DNA of 64,000 bases from Sindora glabra (GCA_020226215.1 CM035232.1:65258184-65322183); one strand, 5' to 3'. Numbered from the stretch's first letter, positions 37,779 through 49,480 are shown. Translations and numbers: made by a program. Notes: a model not told the origin generated them from the sequence alone.

Positions 37779-38819
37779 GTTGGGTTCCCAAAAAATGAAA
37801 GGGAGAAGCATCAGAAAACTTATGGAAAAGCTAAGTTGTACTGTAAGGAAAGGTAAAAATGAAAAATAAAAGAAGTTGCTATGTATCTTTACTTCACCCA
37901 TGAAAATGACAAAAAATAAAAGAGAAGTGAAGAGAGAGGAGACGTGGTAGTTGGGATAAGAAACAATGAGGGAAGTCGGCATAAAAAGAAAGGGGAGGGA
38001 GGGGGAAAGAATCTACTGGAGAAAGAAAAAAAAAGAAAAATGTTGCATTATCCGAAATTAAAAGTAAAACTGGTACGAATCTATTATAGCCGTTGATTTA
38101 ATATAATTGTAATTTTATATTAAAATTGAATGGTGGATGCATGATTACTTAGAACTCAAGACTAAATTCAAGTTTGTTTTTTGGGTACCCATAGCAATGT
38201 TTTAAAAAAACAACAGTTAGAATATATAATAGAAAAAGGAAAAGGACCAAAACCAAGACAAGGGTTTCCAAAAATTTTTTTAAAAAAAATAAAGCTAAAG
38301 GATATAATGTCATACATTCCATCTATCATAAACTTACCTTTCTCACTAAATCTCAACCTCACAATTTGAATAAAAATAATAATCCAATCACTTATTTATT
38401 TTAGAAACTTATTTTCATAAACTAATTTCATTTACTACTTCAATTAAAAAATTTCAATGCCTCCTTTAATATATAAATTTATTTAAAAATTTCACAATGA
38501 TTATTTAGATTTCTCATAATTTCCAAAAATAATTTATTAAATACAAGTAACCAATTCCATAAATTTTTGTACTCATAATTACCAAAATTATTTCCATTCT
38601 ATGAGAAAATCTTTATAAAGAATATTTGGACAAGTCTCGAATTAATAATCACCATATATAAAAAATAAATAAAATTTAAATATTATCATAAGTATCATTT
38701 ATAATATTCAAGAATATTTAATTTGAAAAATAATTTGAAAACCAAGTATTAACCAAATAAATAAATAGTTATCCATAAGTATCCAAATGTATAAAACTTG
38801 ATATTTTAACTGAAGATAT
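37779..38819. other. No gene seen; purine-rich then A+T-rich
   Basis: 37,790-38,040 is purine-rich, so its minus strand is pyrimidine-rich and continues the leader-like sequence on the other side of the MITE. The remainder is A+T-rich. Confidence 0.4.
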
Positions 38820-40134
38820 TATAAGAATGAACATAGAACTAAAATAAAGGGTTTAATTCAAAATTGAATTAAATGTGTTAAAAAAACAAAAACACAAAAG
38901 TAAACAAAAAGAAAGACAATCAATATAGTAAAACAGTTAATCCAAAAATTTGAGAGCTCTTAAATGTGGATTAATCATAGATCACAAAAGAATTGACAAT
39001 TCAAATTAATTTTTCAATCTTCAATTATTTAAAACTCCTGTAATATTTCATGAATCCTACCTTAGATGAAGATGTAGAATTTGGTCAACTAAAATTCATA
39101 AAAAAGTTAGATAGAAATTGATTTAAAAATAGAATTCGATTGAATTGAGCAATTAAATTAGAAGCCTTCAAATTAATCTTTTAACCCCTATCTCTATGTG
39201 TAAAACCATGATTAACAAAGTATAATTTATCATAAAAACATATAGGAATTAAAAATCATGAGGTTGAATATCAATTATACTAAATCAATACTCAACACAT
39301 GTAAATTCAAAGCAATTAATGGAAAGAATTAAGGAAAGAGGAAAATCAATTAGAAGAAATCAACATTACAAATTAAGATCTTATAATCCAATAGAGATAA
39401 GACCTAAAATCCTTCAATTAACTCTAAGTTTTTAGCCCTCCATGGATGAAGAACAAAAAAAATAGAAGAAGAAGAAGAAAAGTTATCTACTAAATTGTGT
39501 AGTGTCTAAAATCTAATATAATTTTACCTTTTCATCTAACTTGATAACCTTCTAAACCTAATGGACCTAGTTCCTATGCCTCTTAAGGTTACAAGAGTAA
39601 GGCCTTGCTAATTTTTAGAAGCTTAGAACCAATATTACAAAAGCAATGAATTATAAGAGTTATAGTAGTGAATTCTCGCAGGTCTAACTTCTACTTAATG
39701 TAAGACTACTAAAAATATGTAGTTTTAATAAACCATAAGCATCAAAGTTATAAATCTAGGTCTTAGGAAGCTTTAGGCACTATTTCACATCAATTGGAAG
39801 CTGGGTCAACTTAGACAATAATTATGCTTCAACTTTTCAACTAAATAAGACATTCCAAGAGTCCAAACTAAGTTTTGACCAAAAATCAAATTTGTAAGGC
39901 TTTCTTTAAACTTTCTAACGATATAAAGATAACTTCAATTTAACACTTAGAGCCCATGATATAACCAAAAACCTAAAATTGTGTTAAAATCTAACATTAA
40001 TTGAACAAATTCAAAACATTGTAAAACCAATCCCAAATTATAAAACAAGACCAATTCTTGTGAAATTAAGCAAATGTAACACATTAAGAGACATGAAATA
40101 AGAGGAAATAACATAGATAAAATCTTGTAAATTA
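38820..40134 (-). mobile_element. 3' LTR of the Athila-like element, inner part
   Basis: Homology to the 5' LTR resumes at 'ataagaatgaacat' and runs through to 'tcttgtaaatta' at 40,134, where the 5' LTR has 'tcttgcacatta'. With 32,415-32,668 it makes a full LTR of about 1.57 kb. A short GAA run at 39,464-39,480 corresponds to the longer one at 46,018 in the 5' LTR. Confidence 0.8.
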
Positions 40135-40150
40135 AAATTTCCCACACTTA
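40135..40150 (-). other. Polypurine tract
   Basis: The minus strand reads TAAGTGTGGGAAATTT directly before the 3' LTR, matching the AAGTGTGGGGGA tract typical of Athila/Tat elements. Confidence 0.7.
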
Positions 40151-42239
40151 ACTCTTACATGTCCTTGGGCAATATATAACTTTATTCAAAGCTAAGAAAT
40201 AAAAGACTTTATTTTCTAAAAACTTTAAAATTACAGATCTATAAGTAAGAGACAAATAAAGCTAGCAAGAAACATAACATAACTTGAAGAAAACTCTTGA
40301 CAAATTAAAACTAATCAACATAACAACTTCATTTAAAAAGAATAAATTAATCATAGTTAATTTTTACAAAATTCACTCTCCAGCTCTTAAGTATTTAGAG
40401 TAAGTGTTTCACTCAAGTTCATTTTATAAAATTGTTCTATCATAAGCTAGCTAATCATCTAATCTCCACTACCCAAATCACTTATACAACACAAATCAAA
40501 AGGAGTTTATTCAAGGTTGTAATGTGGTTAGGAAAAAGGAAAGGAAAAATAAGGATATAAAAAGATAGAAATAAAAGAAATTAATAGAGCACTTGAACTA
40601 AAAATATATAGATCAATAACAACCTAAATTAAAATTCAAATACTAATCAATTTCTTTATTTTTCCTTTTTTTATTTTTATTCTTTTTTCACTTTTTCTTT
40701 TTATTTTTTTTACTTTTCTTTTTTTCATTTTTTTGTTTCTTTCTATTTTTCAACAAACCTTTGAACTTGAAATTGATAACTTTTCACAATACACAAACTC
40801 ATATGCCCACACACTTATTTAAAAATCCATCTCACAAAAATTCAAATGTTTTACTAACCTTTAAGGTTAGGTAAAGACACTTGTTTTCCATTAGAAAAAT
40901 GCTCATAGGTTAATTAATAAAGAAAAGAACAATTAAAGCTCAAAGGGGCTAACAAAGATAAAAACTCTAGGTTGGCTATTTAACTCTAGCTTAAACAAAG
41001 AAAGAATGCTTTTAATATTTTTATCCATCCATGAGCAAATGTAATATAAAAGAGAATCAAAGTAAGTTCTATAAAAATAAATTATAGAAGAACATCACAC
41101 AAGAATGAAAGAGAATAGCATGAATTTTTAACATAAGGGCTCAAAATCTCACAAAGAAGTTCATGCTACAAAGTTTAATCCACCAATTTAAAATCCATCA
41201 CTACATTAATTAATTTCAACAAGTAAAATCATTTAATCATGTTATGAATTTTATCTAACTTTAATTGAATCCTACTTATAAAAATGTAAAATCTTCATAA
41301 TAGAGAGCACTAAAATGACTAAAAAAAGACTCAAAAACAAATGAAAAATAAACTTTTTTATTTTTCTATATTTTTATTTTGCCATTTTTTATTTTTGAAT
41401 TTTTTTAAAAAAATGAAAACACAATATACAAAATAAATCCTAAATGTCTCCCACTATTTAAATTTTACATTGTCCTCAATGTAGAGCATATCAACATTAT
41501 CAAGAAAGATAAAAGATAAGTAAATAAAAAAGAAGAGTAAGAGAAAGCCAATTTAAAATGGCTTATGTTACCTATTAAAAAGCATCTTCCCTTAATGTCT
41601 TCGGCTAGACATTGCTTGAATGTCTTCAACCATGATCTATATGAGGATTAACTACCTCTATTGCTTATAAATTTCTAACCCTTAAATTATCCATCAAAGG
41701 GGTGCTTTGAAAATTAGGAGCATCCACCATAACTTCCCCAAATGTTTTTCTTAAATCACTCTTGTTCTTTGAATTTTCAAAATCATCCTATATAATGAAT
41801 TCAACATGATAAGTAAAGTACTAGAATAATCAATATAAAAACACTCTTTTTTCCTTAAAAGTGGAAGGTCTCTATTGTTAATTTTTTATGTAATTTTTGA
41901 AATTGCACCATTTGTATCACTTATACATGCAGAAATGTTAACACATATGTCACACTTAATATCACTATCTCTACAAATGCATTTATGCCTATCCACACAA
42001 CCTCTAAATTTGGAAATTTCAAAGAACTCAGCATGCATATCATTATGAATAGCATTGATATCTAAATTAGAATGAATAAACTTAGAACTAGAAAAATAAA
42101 AAATATCAAAATTAGAAACAATAAAGTTAAAAGCAACAAAATCAAAACCAAAAAAATCAAAATCAGAAATAACAATATCAAAAATATTATAAGGGAGAAC
42201 ATTATACAAGAAAAGCTCTAAAGTATAAAGAAAGGATGC
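40151..42239 (-). mobile_element. 3' internal region of the Athila-like element, no pol recognised
   Basis: The region that should hold reverse transcriptase, RNase H and integrase shows only A+T-rich sequence with T-runs (40,650-40,760 and 41,340-41,420) and a poly-FDF-type open frame (41,886-42,209) that comes from A-rich simple sequence. At 41,439-41,481 the minus strand reads TTGAGGACAATGTA then TTTAAATAGTGGGAGAC, a second copy of the block that precedes the polypurine tract. I infer a large pol deletion. Confidence 0.55.
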
Positions 42240-42610
42240 TGAATTATCTTACATAGTCACAGAAATGTCAAACATGGTTGTAGCACCATTAAACTCCATG
42301 GTTAATGTTTCATCTTGAACATTAATCATAATTTTTACTTTTTTAAGAAAAGATCGGCTAAGAATGATTGGGGTAAAGACCTCAAATGTCTCATTTCTGT
42401 TTTCAAGATGTAAAAATCTACTAGAAAAATGAATCTATCAACTTGCACTAAAATATCATTAATAACACATAAGGGACAAATGTTAAATCTATTTACTAAT
42501 TGAACAACCACCCTTATTTGTTTCAAATGTCTCGAATTCAAAGTATTAAAAAACAAAAAGAGACAGGACATTAATTGAAGCTCTTAAGCCTAGCATGGCA
42601 TACTCAATTC
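42240..42610 (-). pseudogene. Athila-like aspartic protease remnant
   Basis: The minus frame at 42,571-42,335 reads HLKQIRVVVQLVN, then VINDILVQVDRFIFLVDFYIL, which matches the Athila protease pattern LKPTR..LQLADRS......VEDVLVKVDKFIFPVDF.VL. A degraded PxxLGRPFL motif follows as LPQSFLADLF. Beyond it, at about 42,320-42,200, the frame reads ETLTMEFNGATTMFDIS, matching the TL.FEFDGE..KFNI segment that follows the protease in this family. The catalytic DSGA region upstream is not clear. Stops and frame changes make it non-functional. Confidence 0.75.
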
Positions 42611-42939
42611 TAGTTTTTCTTATAACATATAGAATAGTAAATGTGCTTGGATCTTTATATTTTCTTAGTAATTTTTTTAAATAATTGCAGATGCATTTGT
42701 CCCTACACTTACTTTCTCATTAACCCTTAATTTTCTTTTATTAATGCACAAATTTTTTAGAAAGTTAGCATACCTTGCAATTTGTTTTATCAAATCTAAT
42801 AAAGGTATGTTAACTTTTGCTTTTTTAAAAGACTCTAAAATCTAGTTTTTTATTTTTAATTTTCTATTATAGAAAAACTCTTTTCGAAAAAGGAAGGCGA
42901 ATAAGAAAATTAGCAAAAGATGGGATTTAGGAATAGAAT

Positions 42940-43070
42940 TTACCTCTCTTGCATCATGTTTGATCTCTTTTTCTGGTTTATTTTGGTTATTTTCTCTTGG
43001 TGGATTGCTTATTTTTGGTTGTAAGGATGAAAGCTTGTTAACTTGCTTACCACTTCTCAACATGACGGCA
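42940..43070 (-). pseudogene. Athila-like gag-pol linker (LRSGK motif)
   Basis: The minus frame begins MLRSGKQVNK and continues into a Pro/Asn/Lys-rich stretch (NPPRENNQNKPEKEIK). The 'LRSGK' motif followed by a charged, Pro-rich linker is characteristic of the region between gag and protease in Athila. It lies at the right spacing between the gag (44,340-43,840) and protease remnants. Confidence 0.65.
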
Positions 43071-43839
43071 TTTACAATTTCTTTGCCTTTTACATTATTA
43101 AAAAATGGTTAACTTGATTCTTGTGCTCTTAATTTACTTATAAAAAATAACAATTAGTCAATTTAAGTTTGTAAATTGTTAATTGTAGCCCCTATTATTT
43201 GCTAGAATTATAAGTTATTAGCTGCTATTTGCATGATCAATTCTTCAAATGTTAGCTTAGAAGAAGTTAAACAGGAATTTAGACACAATTAGGTTGTAAT
43301 CTAGTGTACATAGGAAGAGAATGCTAAATTTGGCAAGAATTGGTGTTATATCTAAAATTTTAATTATCTTTCCAACTAGCATATCAAGCTTGCTATTGTT
43401 GTTAGTTTTAATATTGATTAAGCTGCTACTAGTATTGTGGCTTATTAGGGAAAATAGCTACTATATATGCTTAAAAAGGACACTCATCATCTTGTAATGT
43501 AGGGTAATAATTAGTTAGATGAGTTGGATATGAACATATTCTAGAAAGCCTAGCTAGGAAAGGGGTTTGTATTTGTTATTATTGTCCCATTCCCATTTAT
43601 TTAATCAAAGAAGTTAATTATTCTATTTTGTTCTCTAATATTTACTAGTGTGAATAAAAGACATTTGTCTTATTCATGCCTCTAGTAGTAGCCACAATTC
43701 TGATTCCAAATTATTAGAAGTTTGCTGGTATACTTGCTATTAAATCTCTTATTGTTATAGGAGTTTTATCCAACAATGCTTCACCACTAGTTAAATTAAT
43801 CATACTCTTATCTATAGGAAAAGGGCTTTATAAAAATAA

Positions 43840-44340
43840 TGGATAAGGAGTTACTCACTAATTTGGTACTGAGGATAGCTTCTATATAACTTCTTAAATC
43901 TCTCCAAATAGTTATATAATATTTCACCACTCATCTACCTTAGGCCACAAATCTTTTTCCTTATTGTAGCAGCTCTTAATGCAAGGAAAAACTTCTCAAC
44001 GAGTAACTACTTCATGTTATTCTAGCAAGTCATAGAACTCGATTGCAAGTAGTATAACTAATCTTTGGCTACATCTACAAGTGAGAAGAGGAATACCCTC
44101 AATTTAATATGATCTTCTGAAATACTTTAAGGCTTAAAGGTAGAGCAGACCACATGGAACTCTTTTAAATGCTTATAAAGGTGATTACTTATAAGATCAT
44201 GAAATCTTAGAAGCAACTGTATTAAACCAATTTTAAGCTTAAAATCAACATTAAGTTTAGGATGTTGTATGCCTAATGTTTGGTAAGTGACATCAAGGGC
44301 AACCAATTCCTTTAAAATTTTATTATTTATCATGTTATCA
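43840..44340 (-). pseudogene. Athila-like gag remnant
   Basis: The minus frame 44,333-44,127 reads LNVDFKLKIGLIQLL, then HLKEFHVVCSTF, which is the Athila gag signature (FELK..MIQLL..F.GL....PY.HLKEFH.VC). After a stop the same gene continues, with in-frame stops, as EDHIKLRVFLFSLVDVAKD, LLVEKFFLALRAATIRKKI and YNYLERFKKLYRSYP. These correspond to the EEQIKLRAFPFSLKD.A..W, LFLEKFFPASRAA.IRKEI and ...WERFKKLC..CPHH blocks of the retrotransposon gag domain. At least four stops are present, so it is dead. Confidence 0.85.
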
Positions 44341-45075
44341 AAATTGTGTAAAGGATTAGAATGAGGGGTAGGGATGCTAAAACTACTTGTATTTTTACTT
44401 TTACAAAAAAAAAAAGAAATATACTATCTTTTTCAAAATCAAACTCTAATAATTCACTAACATTTCTCTAAGTCATGCACTGCCACTATACTACATACTA
44501 CACTAGGCAAAACTATAAGCACACAAAACACCATAATACTCTTGCACTATGAAAAACCACTCAAAACATATTTAATTAACCTATCTAGATATTTTTAAAA
44601 ATTATAAGACTACCATAAAATGAAACCTATGGTGATGCAAAATCCAAAAAATGTAAAAAAATATTTTAAAAAAATTAAAAAATGGTAAAACAATGGAATT
44701 TGGCAAAAAAAAGTAAGGTGCCCCAAAAGTAAAACTTATTACTTTTGATGGAAAACATCAATTCTACCACCATAAAATATTTCAACTTAATCAGAGTTAA
44801 TGAAAGTTTGGCACTTATCCAAGAGGCTAGGTGTAAAATTGTATAAAACATGTTTCTTTGAGTCAAAAACCTTTGATAGAGTCTGAAATGAAGTAAAATA
44901 TAATCAATTGCAATGAAAGAATATGAAATAGCCAATAAATGTAAGAGAATGCAAAAAAGTGATAGTTACTATAAAGTGTAAGTAACACACTAATAAACGC
45001 ATCTACTGGTTGCAATGTTTAACAATTATGTAATATACAACAAGTAAAAAATAAAAAAGGATAAAATCAAGTGGA

Positions 45076-45093
45076 TCCCTAGCAATAGAGCTA
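45076..45093 (-). other. Primer-binding site, Athila type (heavily transition-mutated)
   Basis: The plus strand TCCCTAGCAATAGAGCTA matches TCCCCGGCAACGGCGCCA, the complement of the Athila/Tat site TGGCGCCGTTGCCGGGGA, at 13 of 18 bases. Four of the five differences are C-to-T or G-to-A, as expected from decay of methylated cytosine. It is separated from the LTR end by six bases (aaattt). Confidence 0.7.
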
Positions 45094-45099
45094 AAATTT

Positions 45100-46726
45100 T
45101 AATTGCATGTGTCGTTACACATCAAAATTGATTAATATTGATTTATTGAAAAAATGCAATATATGATGACAAATTAGGTCATATCCTAGCAATCCCTTGA
45201 ATTATATTTTCTTAATTGACTTACTAATAATGATGACATAATTGTTTAAATTTTTTATGCACTAAATATAGAAGAAATAAATGCAAATAAAAGTAAAATA
45301 GTATTGAAATATAATGTAGGTAGAATTTAAATAATATGCAAAATGCAAAATATAGAATGTAGAATGAATAAAAAATCAAAATTAAAGGTGTTTAATTCGA
45401 AATTGAATTAAATATATTAAAGAAAATAAAAAACATAAAAGTAAACAGTAAGAAAGAAAATTAATATAGTAAGGCAGTCAATCTAAAGATTCAAGAACTC
45501 TTAATATAGATTAATTATAGATCACAAAAGAATTAACTATTCTAATTAATTTCTTAACCTTGAATTATTCAAAACCCTAGTAATAATTTATGAATCCTAT
45601 GCTAGATGACCATTTAGAATTTGATTAATTAAGATTAGCTAAATTTAGCAACCGCTATAATTCATGTAGAAGTTAGATCAAAATTAATTTAAAGATAGAA
45701 TTTAGTTGAATTGAGTAATTAAATTAGAAACTTCTAAATTAATCTCTTAACCCTTTTTCTTATGTGTAAAACCATGATTAACTAACCATAATTTATCATA
45801 AAAATAGATAGGAATAAAAAATCACAAGGTTAAATATCAATCATACAAAATTAACACTCAACTCATGCAAATTCAAAGTAATAAGCATAAAGAATTAGGG
45901 AAAAAGGAAAATTAATTAAAAAAATTAACATTGTAAAATAAGATCAAAGATGAGTCTCAAAATCCTTGAATTAGCTCTAGGTGTTTAGCCCTCCATGGAT
46001 GAAGAACAAGAAAACTAGAAGAAGAAGAAGAAGAAGAAGAAGAAAAGCTATTTGAATTATGTAGTGCCTAAAGTCTAACATGCTCTTGCCTTCTTATCTA
46101 ACTTGATAACCTTTCAAACTTATGGACTTAGTTCCTATGCCTCTTAGGGTTGCAACAACATGACGTGCTAGTTTTCAAAAGCCTAGAACCCATATTACAA
46201 AAGCAATGAATTATAAAAGTTATAGTAGTGAATTCTCATAAGTTTGACTTCCACTTAATGTAAAACTAAAACTACGTAATCTTAGTAAACCATGAACATC
46301 AAAGTTGTAAAGCTAGGTCTTAGAAAGCGTTGGACATTAATTTCACATCAATTGAACCTATATAGCTCCAGACATGGCCCAAAAATTAAAGCTAGCTAAG
46401 TTAGGACAAAAACAAGGATTAAAATTCTCGGCTAAATAAGACCTTCTAGGAGTTCAAACTAGGTTCTAAGCAAAATATTAAAGTTGTAAGGCTTTTTTTA
46501 GGTTTTCCAACAATATAAAGATCACTTCAATCTAATATCCAAAGTCCAAAATACAGCTAAAAACTTGAAATAGTGTTTAAATTTAACACTAATCGAATAA
46601 ATTTAAAATATTATAAAACTAACCACAAATTATAAAATAAGGCCAATTATTATGAAATTAAGCAAATGTAACATATTAAGAGACATGAAATAGGAGGAAA
46701 TAATATAAATGAAATCTTGCACATTA
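45100..46726 (-). mobile_element. 5' LTR of the Athila-like element
   Basis: It runs from TAATTGCATGTGTCG to CTTGCACATTA, 1,627 bp, and aligns with 32,415-32,668 plus 38,820-40,134 and with the solo LTRs at 9,070 and 12,728. TG and CA ends are mutated to TA, consistent with age. The primer-binding site lies just left, which fixes the minus orientation. Confidence 0.8.
46018..46044. repeat. (GAA)9 microsatellite inside the 5' LTR
   Basis: A perfect run of nine GAA units; the same site in the 3' LTR (39,464-39,480) is about six units. Confidence 0.9.
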
Positions 46727-46731
46727 GTAGG
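46727..46731. repeat. Target-site duplication, right copy (GTAGG)
   Basis: GTAGG pairs with ATAGG at 32,410-32,414 with one mismatch. Confidence 0.55.
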
Positions 46732-47132
46732 CATGTATTTTGAAAAAGAGATATGGGAAAAAGTATTAAATCCACCTTAATGTTATTGATAATAACCTAG
46801 TTTTTAGAATTCAAAGATAAATCCTAAAAAAATAAATAGAAAACCAATTTTAAATAGACGAATAACCTCTTATTTTATGATTAAACTATAAAAGCTGGGA
46901 GTGGAATAATGGATCTAAAATTATTTATATAAGTAGAAGGTTCTAAGATCTAGCCTAAATAATAAGAGATTGATAAGGAATATAATAAACATGATGCTTT
47001 AGGCACCAAGAATAACTGACATTTAAATATTTCTTAAGATATTATCAGAATAAAACCTTAATTAATTTTTTGTTTTCAATGATACACTATTGGACAAATT
47101 CAAGGATGAATTCTAATAAAAGGGGAGGGATT
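46732..47132 (+). mobile_element. Internal sequence and polypurine tract of the second chromovirus-like element
   Basis: This is the continuation of 31,843-32,409 beyond the Athila insertion. It ends in AAAAGGGGAGGGATT (about 47,118-47,132), a clear polypurine tract directly before an LTR start. I recognise no coding domain, so the element's internal region is only about 1 kb and is a deletion derivative. Confidence 0.5.
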
Positions 47133-49480
47133 TATAACACCCTAAACTCTGCTAAAAGTATTTTACATGTGAATTATTCTAAAAGTAGTTATTATAAGGT
47201 ATGGAAAACTATAAGGAAAAAAGGATGGTATTGTAACACCTCAATAACATTAATATGGGTAATATGTATCTAAATAGGATTACATGTATATAGGCCAATA
47301 TATTTGTACATATATATGTAAATAAATGCATGATAGGGCAAGTACATACATTAAGAATGCCCAACTTATTATTTAAAGGTATGCATATGTACATAAATGT
47401 ATGAATGCCCTCTAGGAATACAAAAAAGGGTAATATATGGGGCACATAAAGAGGAAAATAACCATATAGGAATGGACACAACTGGTTTAGGCCATAAGAA
47501 GGCTTAAGCATGGTAAACACAAAAATAACTAAAAGATTAGCTGATAATCCCATTTTTATGCTGAGTTCACAACATAATTAGCAATGTGTTTATTATGAAG
47601 GTGTTCGATAAACTGCTCTTTGATCAACTTTTAGCTAATTTGAGTACCATCAGTTATTTGATCAAATCAATTAACTAATTTAAATGTTTGGCAAATAGTT
47701 ATTTTAGTCAATTTATTGGCTCTTAAATGACTTTTTCTAAAAAAATTAAGAATAGTAACTTTTTAAAATAATTAATTTGCATTTAGTATATAAAAAGGTA
47801 TTATTACCTATGATAATAAATTTTTTTACATTTCAAAATTTAATAAATAAGAAAATACAAAAATCTATTTATTTTTTAAAAGAAAAATCTAATACATATA
47901 ATAAATTATAATAATTTATTTTTTAAATAAAAACTCAATAAGTATAATAAATTATTTTAAAATATTTATATAATAATAAAAATTATATGAATATAATTAT
48001 ATCTTTTGTATCAAATTACGTAAAAAAAAGAGAATATATATTTCATTTCATAGTAAATAATAAAAAATGTATTGAAAAATTATTAATCTTTTGTTAAATA
48101 ATATTTTTTGAATTAAAGGACAATGCAAATTAAAGAAAAAAAAAGAGACAATGAGATGATATTACATGTGAAAGGTATATTTTTTATACTTAAAATATGT
48201 AATTCATTAATATTTTTAATAATAAACATATGAATTTTAAATTTAATATTAAAAGTAGCTACACAATAAACTTTAATTGTTATTATATCTACCATAATAT
48301 TATAAGTATTTCTTAATAAAAAAATTATAATTATTCATTTTTTAAAGAAAAATTAATAAGATATTAAATTATAATGATATAATTTTTCTTAAAAAATAAT
48401 ATAATAAATAATATGTTATAATTTAAAATATTATTAAAGTGAAAGAATACTCAAATAAAGTATAGAATATATATATGTCCTTATATGTCATTTTATATAC
48501 AAATAGTTAATAATAGACAACAAATTTTACCAAACATCTTTATATAAATAACTAATATTATTAATTGATTAAATTAGCTATTACAATTAGTTATTAGCTA
48601 ACAGTTAATTTAATTAACTAATGGCTAATGTAATCAACTAATTGCCAAACAGAGCTAATAACTTTCAATAAGAACATCTAATTTGCGGACCATAAAAGGG
48701 TTTGAAATGAAAACATTTGAGGTTTTAATGCATAAAAATTTTATAATTTAATTCTAAGCTAATTAATTTTAGTATTTTTTTAAAATTGGAAAATTTTCAA
48801 TGAACTAAAGGTATAATTTTTTATCAAAAGATCCAATTGATGTATAGTTTATGGTTGTGGAAAGAGGACACCTAAGGTTAGTTAAAGTAGAATTTTCATA
48901 TTATGAGTTCTAGCAAATAAAGTGTTATAATTTTTTCTCTAAGGATTTAGAAATTAGCCACATAAAAATTCAAGTCTAGGGCAAATCTTAAGAATTTTGT
49001 TAACAATAGATTAGGCCTAATTATGAAAGGCCTAATATAGGATCTAAACAAAGAATGTAAGAAATTTTAAACACAATTTTGGCTTAGAAAAGGGCTTACT
49101 TGGAACTTAAAGTAAAAAGGCTAAATAAGGCCCTTTATGCTACAAAATGTTGTTAAAATTTGTTAATTAAGGGAGCAAAACTTGTAAAATAAGCTAGAGC
49201 ACATCACGATAGTCTTATAGCTAATGGAAGCTTGATAAAAAAAAAAAAGGTGTAATGATGGTTTAAAGGGTAAAAAGCTAATGCATGAAAGTATAGTTTA
49301 AGGAGAACCAATAAAAGAAATGATAGGAAATGATTACCTTTTCATAATATCTTACCTCCCATTAGCACCAAAAATTCTCTTTCATTCACAAAGTATGGCC
49401 AAGCCACTAGGAACTCAAGGGAAAGATTTTAGTTTGCCTATTTGGTAAGAACGTTTTCATTAACTACAAGCAAATGGATA
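47133..49480 (+). mobile_element. Chromovirus-type 3' LTR (end not resolved), interrupted
   Basis: It starts TATAACACCCTAAACTCTG (decayed TGTAACACCC), the same opening as 11,235. A second 'TGTAACACCTC' at 47,234 may be another LTR start nested here. The block at 48,730-48,770 matches 11,755-11,790 of the other LTR. The stretch 49,340-49,480 (cctcccattagcacc...ttggtaagaacg) looks like its transcribed leader. A hAT-like MITE interrupts it at about 47,601-48,655. Confidence 0.5.
47601..48655. mobile_element. hAT-like MITE with long imperfect terminal inverted repeats
   Basis: The left side has GTGTTCGATAAACTGCTC, then about 85 bp later TGTTTGGCAAATAGTTATTT. The right side, reverse-complemented, has GCTCTGTTTGGCAATTAGTTG and about 110 bp later ATGTTTGGTAAAATTTG. 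Both arms are rich in 'ttagctaatt/aattaactaa' motifs, as in plant hAT MITEs. The centre is A+T-rich and non-coding. I did not find an 8-bp target-site duplication, so the ends are approximate. Confidence 0.5.

Larger units (their letters stand above)
32669..38819. mobile_element. 6.15-kb insertion splitting the Athila 3' LTR
   Basis: The left edge reads TGTTATGACCCTC, like a decayed TGTCACGACCC start of a Tekay/Del-type chromovirus LTR; the next few hundred bases (aaaacagacaaaatctctcc, cacacgctataaaatacacc) fit that impression. The right edge ends near 'gaagatattataag' and shows no CA end. I could not find a target-site duplication. It contains a solo LTR, a G+C-richer leader-like block and a MITE, listed separately. 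The remaining sequence, for example 34,840-36,600, is A+T-rich without genes. Confidence 0.5.
32415..46726 (-). mobile_element. Athila-like Ty3/gypsy retrotransposon with both LTRs, defective
   Basis: The order on the minus strand is complete at both ends: 5' LTR (46,726-45,100), primer-binding site (45,093-45,076), gag (44,340-43,840), LRSGK linker (about 43,060), protease (42,600-42,240), polypurine tract (40,150-40,135) and 3' LTR (40,134-32,415, split). The 5-bp flanks ATAGG/GTAGG support a single insertion event. Without the 6.15-kb insertion in the 3' LTR the element is about 8.2 kb, shorter than the usual 10-12 kb of Athila, and I see no reverse transcriptase, RNase H, integrase or envelope-like frame between protease and the 3' end. 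It sits inside the chromovirus-like element whose two halves are at 31,843-32,409 and 46,732-47,132. Confidence 0.8.

Noticed and set aside
41886..42209. 107-codon minus-strand frame with FDFFGFDF-type sequence
   Set aside because: Low-complexity translation of an A-rich 'aaaatcaaaac' stretch inside the Athila-like internal region; no family resemblance.
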